In this document: one piece after another, positions 30,691 through 37,770 of the stretch
Numbering within the stretch: the stretch's first letter is position 1
Layout: every line of letters begins with the position of its first letter
Source: WJLG01 sp964602485
GTDB lineage: Bacteria > Patescibacteriota > Patescibacteriia > Patescibacteriales > WJLG01
Direction of reading: 5' to 3'
Assembly (NCBI GenBank): GCA_964602485.1
Contig: CAZRQU010000010.1
Span: forward strand, 1 to 38,075
DNA length: 38,075 bases
Notes under the pieces: generated by a model
Database searches by the model: none
What the model saw: only the letters and a program-made list of their open reading frames with translations
What the model was told of the DNA's origin: nothing
Translations under genes and position numbers: made by a program

Positions 30691-31107
30691 ATTAAAATTT
30701 TGGAATTGGTAATTTGGAATTTGGAATATAGTATTCAGTATTCAGTATAGGGTATTCAGACTTGTCATCCTTAAGGAGCGGATAGTGACGAAGGATCTAT
30801 ATTTGATAATTTGTAATTTGGTATTTGGTAGTTCGGTATTTAGAATGTTTAGATTAAAAATTAGAAATTATTTCAAAAATTATAAAATTTATAAAATTCA
30901 AAAATTAGATCCCCTCTTTCAGAGGGGTGGCGCGATAGCGCCGGGGTGTGTTATCGGTATATCTTCGAAAGCGGCCTTACATCCCCCCAACCCCCTTCAA
31001 AGGGGGAATAAAAAGATAGAAAGTAATTTGATATTTGTTTAGAGTTTAGGATTTTGTTCGTTATGCGTTACGAGTTATGCGTTATAAGTTATAAGTTATA
31101 CGATATT
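30691..31107. repeat. repeat spacer with the second 139-bp arm
   Basis: Contains TATTCAGTATTCAGTAT words, the ATCCTTAAGGAG..GACGAAGGATC module, the inverted-repeat arm 30789-30927, a CCCCTCTTTCAGAGGGG palindrome and GTTATGCGTTA words. No gene is seen. Confidence 0.8.
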
Positions 31108-31111
31108 AAAA

Positions 31112-31145
31112 AAGGGTTAGCAAAAATACGAATTTGCTAACCCTT
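31112..31145 (-). terminator. terminator of the DAHP synthase gene
   Basis: AAGGGTTAGCAAA pairs perfectly with TTTGCTAACCCTT and is followed by a T run on the minus strand. Confidence 0.9.
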
Positions 31146-31153
31146 AAGTGATA

Positions 31154-32311
31154 TCACCAACCTGCTAAACGAGCTGAAGAAATAGTCTTTTTGGCACTAT
31201 TTCCTACCTGTCCGAAACCGGCAATAGAACAAGATCTTTTCTTGCTCAGCTTATGGTAAGCCTCCATCACCAATCTCTCGGTTTCCTGCCAGCCGATGCA
31301 AGCATCGGTGCGAGACTGCCCAAAAACCAAGCCTCTTGGGCCTTTAACCAGGTCCAGCTTCTGCTTACCGGCAACAAGATCGCTCTCCAACATGGCTCCG
31401 AAAACAGCACTAGTTTCACGCCTGGTCCTAAGAACACTACGCAAAACATCTGCCTGGCGACGATAGTCCTTTCTGCCGTCCGGCCCTTTGGAATTATCAT
31501 GACTGCAATCAATCATTACCTTTCCGGATATCCCGGCCTTCTCCATCAGGTCTGTTGTTCGGCTGATATGATCACGGGAATAGTTCGGCTCTTTGCCTCC
31601 CCGCAATATTAAATGAGAATTGAGGTTCCCTTTACTAAGAACCCCTATTGGCCGGCCATCATTCTTCCCTTCGAAACCAATGCCGAAAAGCCCTTGTGGC
31701 GTCCTGCAAGCTATTAAGGAATTGACCGCGCAAAGGATATCGCCACTGTCATCATTCTTCAACCCAACAGGCGCCGACAGGATGCTGGACAGCCCTTTAT
31801 GCAGAGCGTCCTTAACAGAACGCGCGCCAATGGAAGAATGGCAAACCAGGTCAGCGATATATTGATGAGCGATATTATCCAGGGCTTCCGTGGTCGTATG
31901 TATCCCCATTTCCGCCAGGTCCCTCAATATCTCACGCACCATCTTCACCCCCTTGAGCATATCGCAACTCCCATCCTGATCAGGGTCGATGATCATCCCC
32001 GGCCAGCCTATCACCGTTCTGGGCTTATGAGGATAAGCTCTTAAAAGCATAATGATCTTATCCGAGACCTTTTCGGCTAAAGGCTGGTAGCGTTCGGCAT
32101 AGGCCATCATCTCCTCCTTGGAGGACATGGAACAAGGTCCTACACTCATGATAAAACGATCATCAATTCCGGAAAGGACATCCATAACGGTCTGGCGTCC
32201 GCTTGCTATCCCCTCCTTAGCCTCCTCTGACAGGCCATATTCAGATCTTAACTCTCCCGGAGTTGGTAAAGGGATCTCTTTTCTTTCGTTAAAACCGTTG
32301 AGAAGCAGCAT
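31154..32311 (-). CDS. DAHP synthase, class I (AroFGH type), 385 aa
   Basis: The enzyme (3-deoxy-7-phosphoheptulonate synthase) joins phosphoenolpyruvate and erythrose 4-phosphate, the first step of the shikimate pathway. Family signatures in order: MSVGPCSMSS, HKPRTVIGWPG, IGARSVKDALH, SAPVGLKNDDSGD, ILRGGKEPNYS, KVMIDCSHDNSKG, GAMLESDLVAGKQ and TDACIGWQETE. These include metal-binding Cys (GPCS), His (CSHDNS), Glu (MLESDL) and Asp (TDACIGW) positions. It carries an extra C-terminal tail of about 30 residues compared with E. coli AroG. GGAGG precedes the ATG. A leader-peptide attenuator controls it. No other shikimate gene is present in the window. Confidence 0.95.
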   Translation of the reverse strand: MLLLNGFNERKEIPLPTPGELRSEYGLSEEAKEGIASGRQTVMDVLSGIDDRFIMSVGPCSMSSKEEMMAYAERYQPLAEKVSDKIIMLLRAYPHKPRTVIGWPGMIIDPDQDGSCDMLKGVKMVREILRDLAEMGIHTTTEALDNIAHQYIADLVCHSSIGARSVKDALHKGLSSILSAPVGLKNDDSGDILCAVNSLIACRTPQGLFGIGFEGKNDGRPIGVLSKGNLNSHLILRGGKEPNYSRDHISRTTDLMEKAGISGKVMIDCSHDNSKGPDGRKDYRRQADVLRSVLRTRRETSAVFGAMLESDLVAGKQKLDLVKGPRGLVFGQSRTDACIGWQETERLVMEAYHKLSKKRSCSIAGFGQVGNSAKKTISSARLAGW

Positions 32312-32359
32312 CTTTCCTCCTTTTGTGGTTGGTTATATATCATTTATAATGTGCAAAAT

Positions 32360-32394
32360 AAAAACTGGTTTCCCTTTTCGAGAGAAACCAGTTT
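32360..32394 (-). terminator. attenuator terminator of the DAHP synthase leader
   Basis: On the minus strand AAACTGGTTTC and GAAACCAGTTT pair perfectly with an 11-nt loop, then TTTTT. The 5' arm (32380-32394) also pairs over 15 consecutive positions, including G-U, with 32436-32450 to form an antiterminator, so the two folds are exclusive. Confidence 0.9.
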
Positions 32395-32418
32395 CTTATA
32401 TGATCCTTTTAGGATTAT

Positions 32419-32508
32419 CTAATTCATATTACAAAAAACCGACTTCTCTCTAGAAGTATAGAAAAACCAGAAAAAATAGAAATTGGTCTTTTGTAAAATA
32501 TATTTCAT
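32419..32508 (-). CDS. aromatic leader peptide controlling DAHP synthase, 29 aa
   Basis: ATG 32506-32508 to TAG 32419-32421. Residues 9-17 read NFYFFWFFY, so seven of twelve residues from 10 on the N-terminal side are Phe, Tyr or Trp. This is the classical design of an attenuator leader such as PheL: scarcity of charged aromatic tRNAs stalls the ribosome there, exposing segment 2 (32436-32450) to pair with segment 3 and block the terminator. A 1:2 hairpin (ACTTCT/AGAAGT) is also visible. The stop codon lies after segment 2, so a freely moving ribosome covers it and favours termination. The ATG is about 2 nt from the predicted transcript start, so the message is leaderless. Confidence 0.88.
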   Translation of the reverse strand: MKYILQKTNFYFFWFFYTSREKSVFCNMN

Positions 32509-32516
32509 ATATATGA

Positions 32517-32544
32517 ATTATAATGAAATCAAAAAAAGTGTCAA
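32517..32544 (-). promoter_or_regulatory. promoter of the leader peptide-DAHP synthase transcript
   Basis: TTGACA (32539-32544), a 16-bp spacer and TATAAT (32517-32522), both consensus. The start falls near 32510. Confidence 0.88.
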
Positions 32545-32549
32545 TATTC

Positions 32550-33005
32550 TTAATTCAAAAATTCTAAACTCTGAGCCATTTTATCTACAGTTTTACCATA
32601 CTTATCCATTTCATAAGTGGAAAAATAATAGAATTTATTGCCTTTTTTAAAACCTGATATATACTTGCCGCCATTAACATATTCACTTTCCTTTTCCTCG
32701 GTAACTACCACGAACTCTATGGGGTATGAACCACTCCTATTCTTGGCCACTTTATCTTCTTGGGAAAACCCGACATAAAGATCATATCCCTCGTTTTCTT
32801 TTTCATTGTCGGCCATATATCTCAAATCTTGGCGATATCTGAATTTAATTTTATCATCTTCGCCCTCGTATACCGGCCATTGGGCAAGTTCCGGATCGAT
32901 ATTCTTGTCCTCTTGCAAGGGCGCGTCTCGACCGGGCATCTTAGCGCAAGCGCTCAAGCAGAGCGTCAAAACCAAGATCGTTATCACTGATCTGACCTTT
33001 TTCAT
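32550..33005 (-). CDS. lipoprotein, 151 aa, paralogue of the upstream gene
   Basis: The start is placed at ATG 33003-33005 (MKKVRSVITILVLTLCLSAC) because the lipobox LSAC then sits at a normal distance; a longer reading frame has no signal. After the lipidated Cys and a short linker, the domain reads FRYRQDLRYMA, YDLYVGFSQ, YPIEFVVVTEEKESEYV and FYYFSTYEMDKYGKTVDKMAQSLEFL. Its pattern matches residues about 55-165 of the 324-aa neighbour, so the two arose by duplication. The small alpha-beta domain resembles PsbP-like surface lipoproteins, a weak guess. Gene gap 32 bp, same operon. Confidence 0.8.
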   Translation of the reverse strand: MKKVRSVITILVLTLCLSACAKMPGRDAPLQEDKNIDPELAQWPVYEGEDDKIKFRYRQDLRYMADNEKENEGYDLYVGFSQEDKVAKNRSGSYPIEFVVVTEEKESEYVNGGKYISGFKKGNKFYYFSTYEMDKYGKTVDKMAQSLEFLN

Positions 33006-33037
33006 AAAGGTGATATTAAAATGATTAAAAGATAGGA

Positions 33038-34012
33038 TCATTCTTCTTCACTTTCCTCTATGCCTTGCTTTTCGCCTTTAAGATCAAAGGAATCCAAGAT
33101 ACGATCGAATATTTCCTCCATACTATCGTCCTCAGCAGCGCACAGGGCCTCCAGCTCCACCATATCACTTCCGTTGAAAATGTAAGAATTCAAATTACGG
33201 CATTGCCCCTCAGAAGTGAACACTATGGACCGATTACCATTGACCGTCTTTTCTTCGTTTATTTGGATGGATTCATCTTTCTTGAGCTCTTTTAGGATAT
33301 CATCGTAATTTTGATCACTGTATCCTAAAAAGCTGAAGATCGGCCTTTCTTGGCCTGCTTTGGACTTAGCTCCCAAGCCTAGCTCTACCAGCCACTCTAT
33401 CGACTTCTGGGCGTCCATCTTGCCATTCTCTTCCGGATCTCCTTTTTTCGGTTGCTCCCATAGCTTAGGATATGAGAAAGATATATTATCATCCTCATAA
33501 TCCGCCATCACCTCGCTGTCGAGGAATTTCAAACTCTTAGCCATGGCCACCACGACACTCTCGTATTCGTCTTTATTATTGGTGGCAAAGAAATAAAAGT
33601 TATCATTGCTTTCAGTCCCGGTAGCATAGGAAACATCTGATATGTATTCCAGCTTCTTATCAACAGGCAATATCACGAATTCTACCGGATAGGGGTTGCC
33701 TTCTTCCAATATCTCCGGGTTATCGGCAAAACCAACATAAAGCTCGTATCCTAAGTCTATCTCTTTTTTGCTATCTCGGGCATAATACCAATCTTCATGG
33801 AATTTGAAGCGAAGGTTCTTTGATCTTTTTTGATAAACACGCCATCCATCGGTATCAAGTTCTTCCACTTCTCTCGCCTCTTGTTCATTATCTTTATTTT
33901 GCTCACCTTCCGGACCTCTGACCACATTGGTGTCATTGGCTTTGTTCAGGCATCCGTACAAAGATACCGAAACAACGACAGCCAATAATAAAACAAGTAA
34001 TTTTTTGCCCAT
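33038..34012 (-). CDS. lipoprotein, 324 aa
   Basis: The N-terminus MGKKLLVLLLAVVVSVSLYGC has lipobox L-Y-G-C. A charged linker follows. Domain 1 (about 55-165) is the paralogue of the 151-aa lipoprotein: LRFKFHEDWYYARD, YELYVGFADN, YPVEFVILPVDKKLEYI and FYFFATNNKDEYESVVVAMAKSLKFLD. Domain 2 (about 170-310) starts DDNISFSYPKLWEQP and could be a further diverged copy of the same fold. The C-terminus is acidic. Both genes share one promoter. An envelope role is all that can be inferred. Confidence 0.82.
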   Translation of the reverse strand: MGKKLLVLLLAVVVSVSLYGCLNKANDTNVVRGPEGEQNKDNEQEAREVEELDTDGWRVYQKRSKNLRFKFHEDWYYARDSKKEIDLGYELYVGFADNPEILEEGNPYPVEFVILPVDKKLEYISDVSYATGTESNDNFYFFATNNKDEYESVVVAMAKSLKFLDSEVMADYEDDNISFSYPKLWEQPKKGDPEENGKMDAQKSIEWLVELGLGAKSKAGQERPIFSFLGYSDQNYDDILKELKKDESIQINEEKTVNGNRSIVFTSEGQCRNLNSYIFNGSDMVELEALCAAEDDSMEEIFDRILDSFDLKGEKQGIEESEEE

Positions 34013-34040
34013 ATATTTTTGTGAATAATCTTCTATTTAA

Positions 34041-34069
34041 AAATTAGCAAAAATATGAAAAAAAGTCAA
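34041..34069 (-). promoter_or_regulatory. promoter of the lipoprotein pair
   Basis: TTGACT (34064-34069), a 17-bp spacer and TAATTT (34041-34046). Confidence 0.6.
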
Positions 34070-34148
34070 AATAAAAAAGGGCTGGCAAAGGCCTTGTTTC
34101 TGGTCTTAAAAAGCATAAAATGTTAGAATATAACTTTAAAGAACTACT

Positions 34149-34430
34149 ATGAAAAAGATTATTCTGACCTTCATACTGATCGTCGTCCTAGGGCTGGCAA
34201 CAGCTGTTTTTGTGCTTGTGCCTCCAGCTTTGGAAGAGCAAGAGAGAGACGAGGGGTTTGCAATCGATATGAGTGGCTATACCTATATAGATATGGAAAA
34301 ATTCCTTTCCGGAACTCAAGAAATAAAACAATATATGGATAATGATGATTTTGCGAACTTAAAAAGGGAGTTAGGTCTTTTGGCCGAACTAAAGATACAA
34401 GAAGAAGAAACCTCTACAGAAGAAAAATAA
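34149..34430 (+). CDS. small membrane-anchored protein, 93 aa
   Basis: One N-terminal membrane helix (MKKIILTFILIVVLGLATAVFVL) is followed by an acidic, helical external part of about 65 residues (YIDMEKFLSGTQEIKQYMDN, LKRELGLLAELK). Not recognised. It is 12 bp upstream of the 298-aa secreted coiled-coil gene and probably forms an operon with it. It could be a partner or anchor for that protein. Confidence 0.7.
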   Translation: MKKIILTFILIVVLGLATAVFVLVPPALEEQERDEGFAIDMSGYTYIDMEKFLSGTQEIKQYMDNDDFANLKRELGLLAELKIQEEETSTEEK

Positions 34431-34442
34431 TCAAAACACAAA

Positions 34443-35339
34443 ATGATCAAAAAGATAATAAAAACATCCGGGCTGATCATCGTCCTTGTATCCGTCTCCG
34501 GGGCCCAAGCCCAAGAAACCAGACAGCTCATGGAGAGCCGATTGGCTTACGAAGAAGCAAAAACAGCTTTGGAAGATAATATAAAGGAATATAAAAGGTC
34601 TAGAAATCGATTCTCTGCCGCTTTGGAGGAATTCAAAATAGACAATAGCCAAAAGAATAAAAAAGAACTGGAAGAACAAGCAAAGGATCTTTTAACCTCG
34701 TCCATAAAGGCTCTTTCTACTCGAGCTGGATCTTTCAAATTGCTCATATCCTCCTTAGAAAATATAGAAGAAGAACAAAGGAACTCCGCCCTGGATATCT
34801 TGGAAAATGATATAAAAAAATTCAAGGATTTAAGCGATGCTCTAAATGGTTCCGATCTAAAGGCTCTGAAAAAAGTATCTACCGAAATGCTTGAGCATAA
34901 AAAGACAGATCAAGCCATCATTAAGGTGATGGTCGGTCGGACCCTAAGCGACCGTACCGGATATTTGGCCGAAAGGAGCCGTAATTTTTCCCGAAAAATA
35001 GAAGAAAAAGCAAAAGAATTGGAAAAGAGAGGCTTTGACACAGGGTCGGTAAGGACAGACTTAGATGAATTAAGGCAATTGGCAAAAGAAATAGAAGAAA
35101 ACAATTCGGCAGCTAACCAAGAATTCGTAAAGATAGAAAGGTCTGTCAGGCTTGGACAAGCGCCGGAGCTCTTAGAACTTAACCGAATATTCAATCAAGG
35201 GTATGCCCATTTGTCCAAAAACGAAGGCCAAGCAGAAAAGATGCAAACTTCAATGAAAAGAATAGTCGGCAATATACTTTCTGAGATAAATGGCTTGACC
35301 ATGACCGATCGCTTACTAAAAAGACTAAAATTAAAATAA
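34443..35339 (+). CDS. secreted coiled-coil protein, 298 aa
   Basis: A signal peptide (MIKKIIKTSGLIIVLVSVSG, cleavage after AQA) and then almost continuous amphipathic helix rich in Glu, Lys, Leu and Arg, with heptad spacing in LEEFKIDNSQKNKKELEEQA and KIEEKAKELEKRGFDTG. There are no cysteines or enzyme motifs. It resembles periplasmic or surface helical-bundle proteins annotated only as hypothetical in Patescibacteria. Low sequence complexity makes family assignment by eye unsafe. Confidence 0.75.
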   Translation: MIKKIIKTSGLIIVLVSVSGAQAQETRQLMESRLAYEEAKTALEDNIKEYKRSRNRFSAALEEFKIDNSQKNKKELEEQAKDLLTSSIKALSTRAGSFKLLISSLENIEEEQRNSALDILENDIKKFKDLSDALNGSDLKALKKVSTEMLEHKKTDQAIIKVMVGRTLSDRTGYLAERSRNFSRKIEEKAKELEKRGFDTGSVRTDLDELRQLAKEIEENNSAANQEFVKIERSVRLGQAPELLELNRIFNQGYAHLSKNEGQAEKMQTSMKRIVGNILSEINGLTMTDRLLKRLKLK

Positions 35340-35408
35340 GGCATACTTCTATCAACTGCTCCGGGCTCAAAAAGGCGCGGTTCTAGACGGCTTTCGATGC
35401 AAATAAAA

Positions 35409-35439
35409 AAGGCTGGGGTCACTACTGTATCCCAGCCTT
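35409..35439. terminator. terminator shared by pyrE and the coiled-coil gene
   Basis: AAGGCTGGG and CCCAGCCTT pair. Reading from pyrE (minus) a run of T follows; in the plus direction the T run is weaker. Confidence 0.8.
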
Positions 35440-35458
35440 GTTCTTTGCTAGCCTTTTC

Positions 35459-36136
35459 TTAGGCTACGTACTTTTCCCGATATTTTTGAATGTCGTCGAC
35501 AACACCTTGGTTCCTGTACAGCTCTGCCGCAGGAGATGTTCGAAGATATTCAACGATATCATCAAGAGTAACTATGGAAATGATCGGCATTCCGAACTCT
35601 TCGGCTTTGGTGACAGTGGCTCGTTTTGAGTCACCGGTCTTGGCCACCTCCATACGATCCACGGCAATGATCTCGCCGACCAAGGTTATACTTGCGGCCG
35701 CCTTGAGCTTGGGAACCGTTTCATTGATCGATCTGCCTGAGGTCATCACATCTTCAATGATGAGCACCCGCTCTCCGTCCTGAAGTTTGTGGCCAATGAT
35801 GCCTCCGCCTTCGCCATGGTCCTTGATCTCCTTGCGATCATAGCAATAAGGAATATCCAGATCATAGGATTCGGCAAAAGCTATAGCCGTTGATACCGAC
35901 AAGCTGATCCCCTTGTAGGCCGGTCCGAAAAGAACATCAAAATCAGAGACCTCGAACTTCTTTTCGATGGCTTCCCGATAGAACGAACCAAGCTTTTTCG
36001 AAGACCTTCCGCTTGAGATCTTGCCCAAATTGACAAAATAAGGCGCGACCCGCCCTGATTTCAGCTTAAAATCGCCGAACATCAAGGCCTGAGTTTCTAC
36101 TAGAAAACTGATAAATGCTTCTTTGTGATTCTCCAT
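35459..36136 (-). CDS. orotate phosphoribosyltransferase, 225 aa
   Basis: The enzyme joins orotate and PRPP to give OMP in pyrimidine synthesis. The PRPP-binding motif VLIIEDVMTSGRS is seen near residues 125-137. LFGPAYKGISLSV forms the oxyanion-binding loop, and YCYDRKEIKDHGEGGGIIG is the flexible catalytic loop with the expected Lys and His. The N-terminus (LKSGRVAPYFVNLGKISSG) holds the orotate site. The gene follows pyrF with 1 bp between, so the two are co-transcribed and act in consecutive steps. No pyrB, pyrC or pyrD is present, so the cell may salvage orotate or encode them elsewhere. Confidence 0.95.
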   Translation of the reverse strand: MENHKEAFISFLVETQALMFGDFKLKSGRVAPYFVNLGKISSGRSSKKLGSFYREAIEKKFEVSDFDVLFGPAYKGISLSVSTAIAFAESYDLDIPYCYDRKEIKDHGEGGGIIGHKLQDGERVLIIEDVMTSGRSINETVPKLKAAASITLVGEIIAVDRMEVAKTGDSKRATVTKAEEFGMPIISIVTLDDIVEYLRTSPAAELYRNQGVVDDIQKYREKYVA

Positions 36137-36137
36137 A

Positions 36138-36899
36138 TCATTCCCCTTTCTGCTCTTTTAAAGCTTCTCTGATCTCATCCAAAGTCCTGTTGACTGCTTG
36201 ATACGGATCTTTCGCTTGAGTGATCGGTCGACCAACCACTATTCTGGTAACGCCGTTGACTATTGCCTTTTTAGGCGTAAGCACTCGGCTTTGGTCATCC
36301 CCCTTCACTAGAGCCCACTCAGGCCTGATCCCGGGAGTGTTAAGAGTAAGAACCAATTCTTTCCTCTTTTTGATGACCTCGATCTCCTTTGGCGAAAGAA
36401 TCAAACCGGGCAAGCCGGCCAGCTGAGCCATTCTGGCGAAACGAACGACCCCAGCCTTGGCAGAACAAGTGAAGATAGCTTGGCTCTCTTCCTCGTCCAG
36501 ACTGGTAAGAACGGTCACACCCAGAATATCCGTTTTTCCGTTTAGAGCTTTTTGGACCTTTGACATACCGGCAACCCCGGAATTGCACATAACCGTTAAA
36601 AAATCCGGTGGGTTCTCGGAAAGAAAAAGGCTATCGTACTCCATTGTTTTGGGGATGTCGACCAGTTTAAGATCGGCAAACACCTTAAGTCCAAGATCTT
36701 GCAGATCTTTGATAAGGGAGTAGCCGACTGCTCGCAGGATAGAATTGACCTTGATCACAACCCCTAAACCACTAAGGCTTTTGCCCAGTTTAATAACCTG
36801 GCTGCGTGCGCCTTTGATCCCGCCGAATTCTCGAGGATCAAGATCAGCTGCTACTATCAGTCTCTCTTCGACAGTCAGATCCTTTACTGTTTCTTCCAT
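36138..36899 (-). CDS. orotidine 5'-phosphate decarboxylase, 253 aa
   Basis: The enzyme converts OMP to UMP. The catalytic Asp-x-Lys-x-x-Asp array is visible in VFADLKLVDIPKTME near residues 73-87. VIKVNSILRAVG (substrate binding) and IVVGRPITQAKDPYQAV (phosphate-binding R-P-I segment) are in place, as is TPGIRPEW. The TIM-barrel length is normal. AAGGAG precedes the ATG at about 8 bp. It is the first gene of the pyrF-pyrE operon. Confidence 0.94.
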   Translation of the reverse strand: MEETVKDLTVEERLIVAADLDPREFGGIKGARSQVIKLGKSLSGLGVVIKVNSILRAVGYSLIKDLQDLGLKVFADLKLVDIPKTMEYDSLFLSENPPDFLTVMCNSGVAGMSKVQKALNGKTDILGVTVLTSLDEEESQAIFTCSAKAGVVRFARMAQLAGLPGLILSPKEIEVIKKRKELVLTLNTPGIRPEWALVKGDDQSRVLTPKKAIVNGVTRIVVGRPITQAKDPYQAVNRTLDEIREALKEQKGE

Positions 36900-36970
36900 T
36901 TAAAACTCCTTTGAATAAAGGTGAATTGTTTTTATTTAAAGTGCTATCCGAAAAATATAGGAATAAAAAA

Positions 36971-36999
36971 ATATTAGCCTAAAAACCTAAAAATAGCAA
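36971..36999 (-). promoter_or_regulatory. candidate pyrF promoter
   Basis: TTGCTA (36994-36999), a 17-bp spacer and TAATAT (36971-36976). It is divergent from the greA promoter, with about 5 bp between the -35 boxes. Confidence 0.5.
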
Positions 37000-37004
37000 A
37001 TTGA

Positions 37005-37033
37005 TTGAACTTTGAAGATTTATGCCTTATAAT
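37005..37033 (+). promoter_or_regulatory. greA promoter
   Basis: TTGAAC (37005-37010), a 17-bp spacer and a perfect TATAAT (37028-37033). The start falls at about 37040, two bases before the ATG, implying a leaderless message. Confidence 0.8.
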
Positions 37034-37041
37034 TAGAAGAT

Positions 37042-37542
37042 ATGCAAACACCCAAAAGAAAAGCGGATAAATATCTTCGCGGTAAGCAAGACGCGACCAT
37101 GACCGCCAAAAAATACCTGGAGATCAAAAATGACCTGGAAAATATGATAAAGGTCGTTCGCCCTCGCTTGGCCCAAGAAGTGAAGAAACATGCCTCAGAC
37201 GGCGATTTTTCGGAAAACACAGCCTATCAGATAGCCAAAGGCAAACTGCGCGGACTAAACAGAGCTATTGATGAAAAAAGCGACCTGCTTAAGAGAGCCG
37301 AGATAATAGAACCTACCAGCAATACCGACAAAGTTCGAACAGGAAATACGGTAGTGGTGGAAATAAACGGCAAACAAAAAGAGTATCAAATATTGGGAGC
37401 AAGTGAAACCAACCCTTCTTCCGGCATAATATCCAAGGATTCTCCCCTAGCCCAAACGCTTATGGGCAAACGCCCCGGGGATACGGCTCTCCTAGAACGC
37501 AATGGCAAAAAGATCGAGTATAAGATAATTGAAATTAGGTAA
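37042..37542 (+). CDS. transcription elongation factor GreA/GreB, 166 aa
   Basis: The factor rescues backtracked RNA polymerase by stimulating transcript cleavage. The N-terminal coiled coil is clear: RLAQEVKKHASDGDFSENTA, with the tip acidic pair (D-G-D-F-S-E-N), then YQIAKGKLRGLNRAIDEKSDLLKRAEII. The C-terminal FKBP-like domain reads GNTVVVEINGKQKEYQILG and ISKDSPLAQTLMGKRPGD. About 19 residues precede the usual GreA start; Met20 (37099) could be an alternative. The upstream promoter favours Met1. Confidence 0.95.
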   Translation: MQTPKRKADKYLRGKQDATMTAKKYLEIKNDLENMIKVVRPRLAQEVKKHASDGDFSENTAYQIAKGKLRGLNRAIDEKSDLLKRAEIIEPTSNTDKVRTGNTVVVEINGKQKEYQILGASETNPSSGIISKDSPLAQTLMGKRPGDTALLERNGKKIEYKIIEIR

Positions 37543-37576
37543 TAGGATTCTTATTCTTCATCTCATATGAATTATA

Positions 37577-37611
37577 AAAAAACAAGCGGCAGATCACTGC
37601 CACTTGTTTTT
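37577..37611 (+). terminator. greA terminator
   Basis: AAAACAAG-GGCAG pairs with CTGCC-CTTGTTTT around a short loop, followed by T. The interval from here to 37770 shows no convincing gene. Confidence 0.85.
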
Positions 37612-37770
37612 ACTTAATGCACGGGTGTTGCCTCTCAGTGCGAAACTATTTTAAGGAGACTGATGATGTGATTGTGCTGCCTGAGTTGAGCAGAACTGAG
37701 ATTAAATTACCAACATACTAATCTTCTATAAACTTGATAAAAATCTTCTGCTATCTTATTTAATTATTCA

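Noticed and set aside
18377..31107. CRISPR array among the repeat-rich spacers
   Set aside because: No regular repeat-spacer unit of constant length was seen and no cas gene is present.
37617..37721. 34-codon plus-strand frame after greA, ending RTEIKLPTY
   Set aside because: The ending looks protein-like, but there is no ribosome site and no promoter; it is possibly a gene remnant and cannot be supported further.
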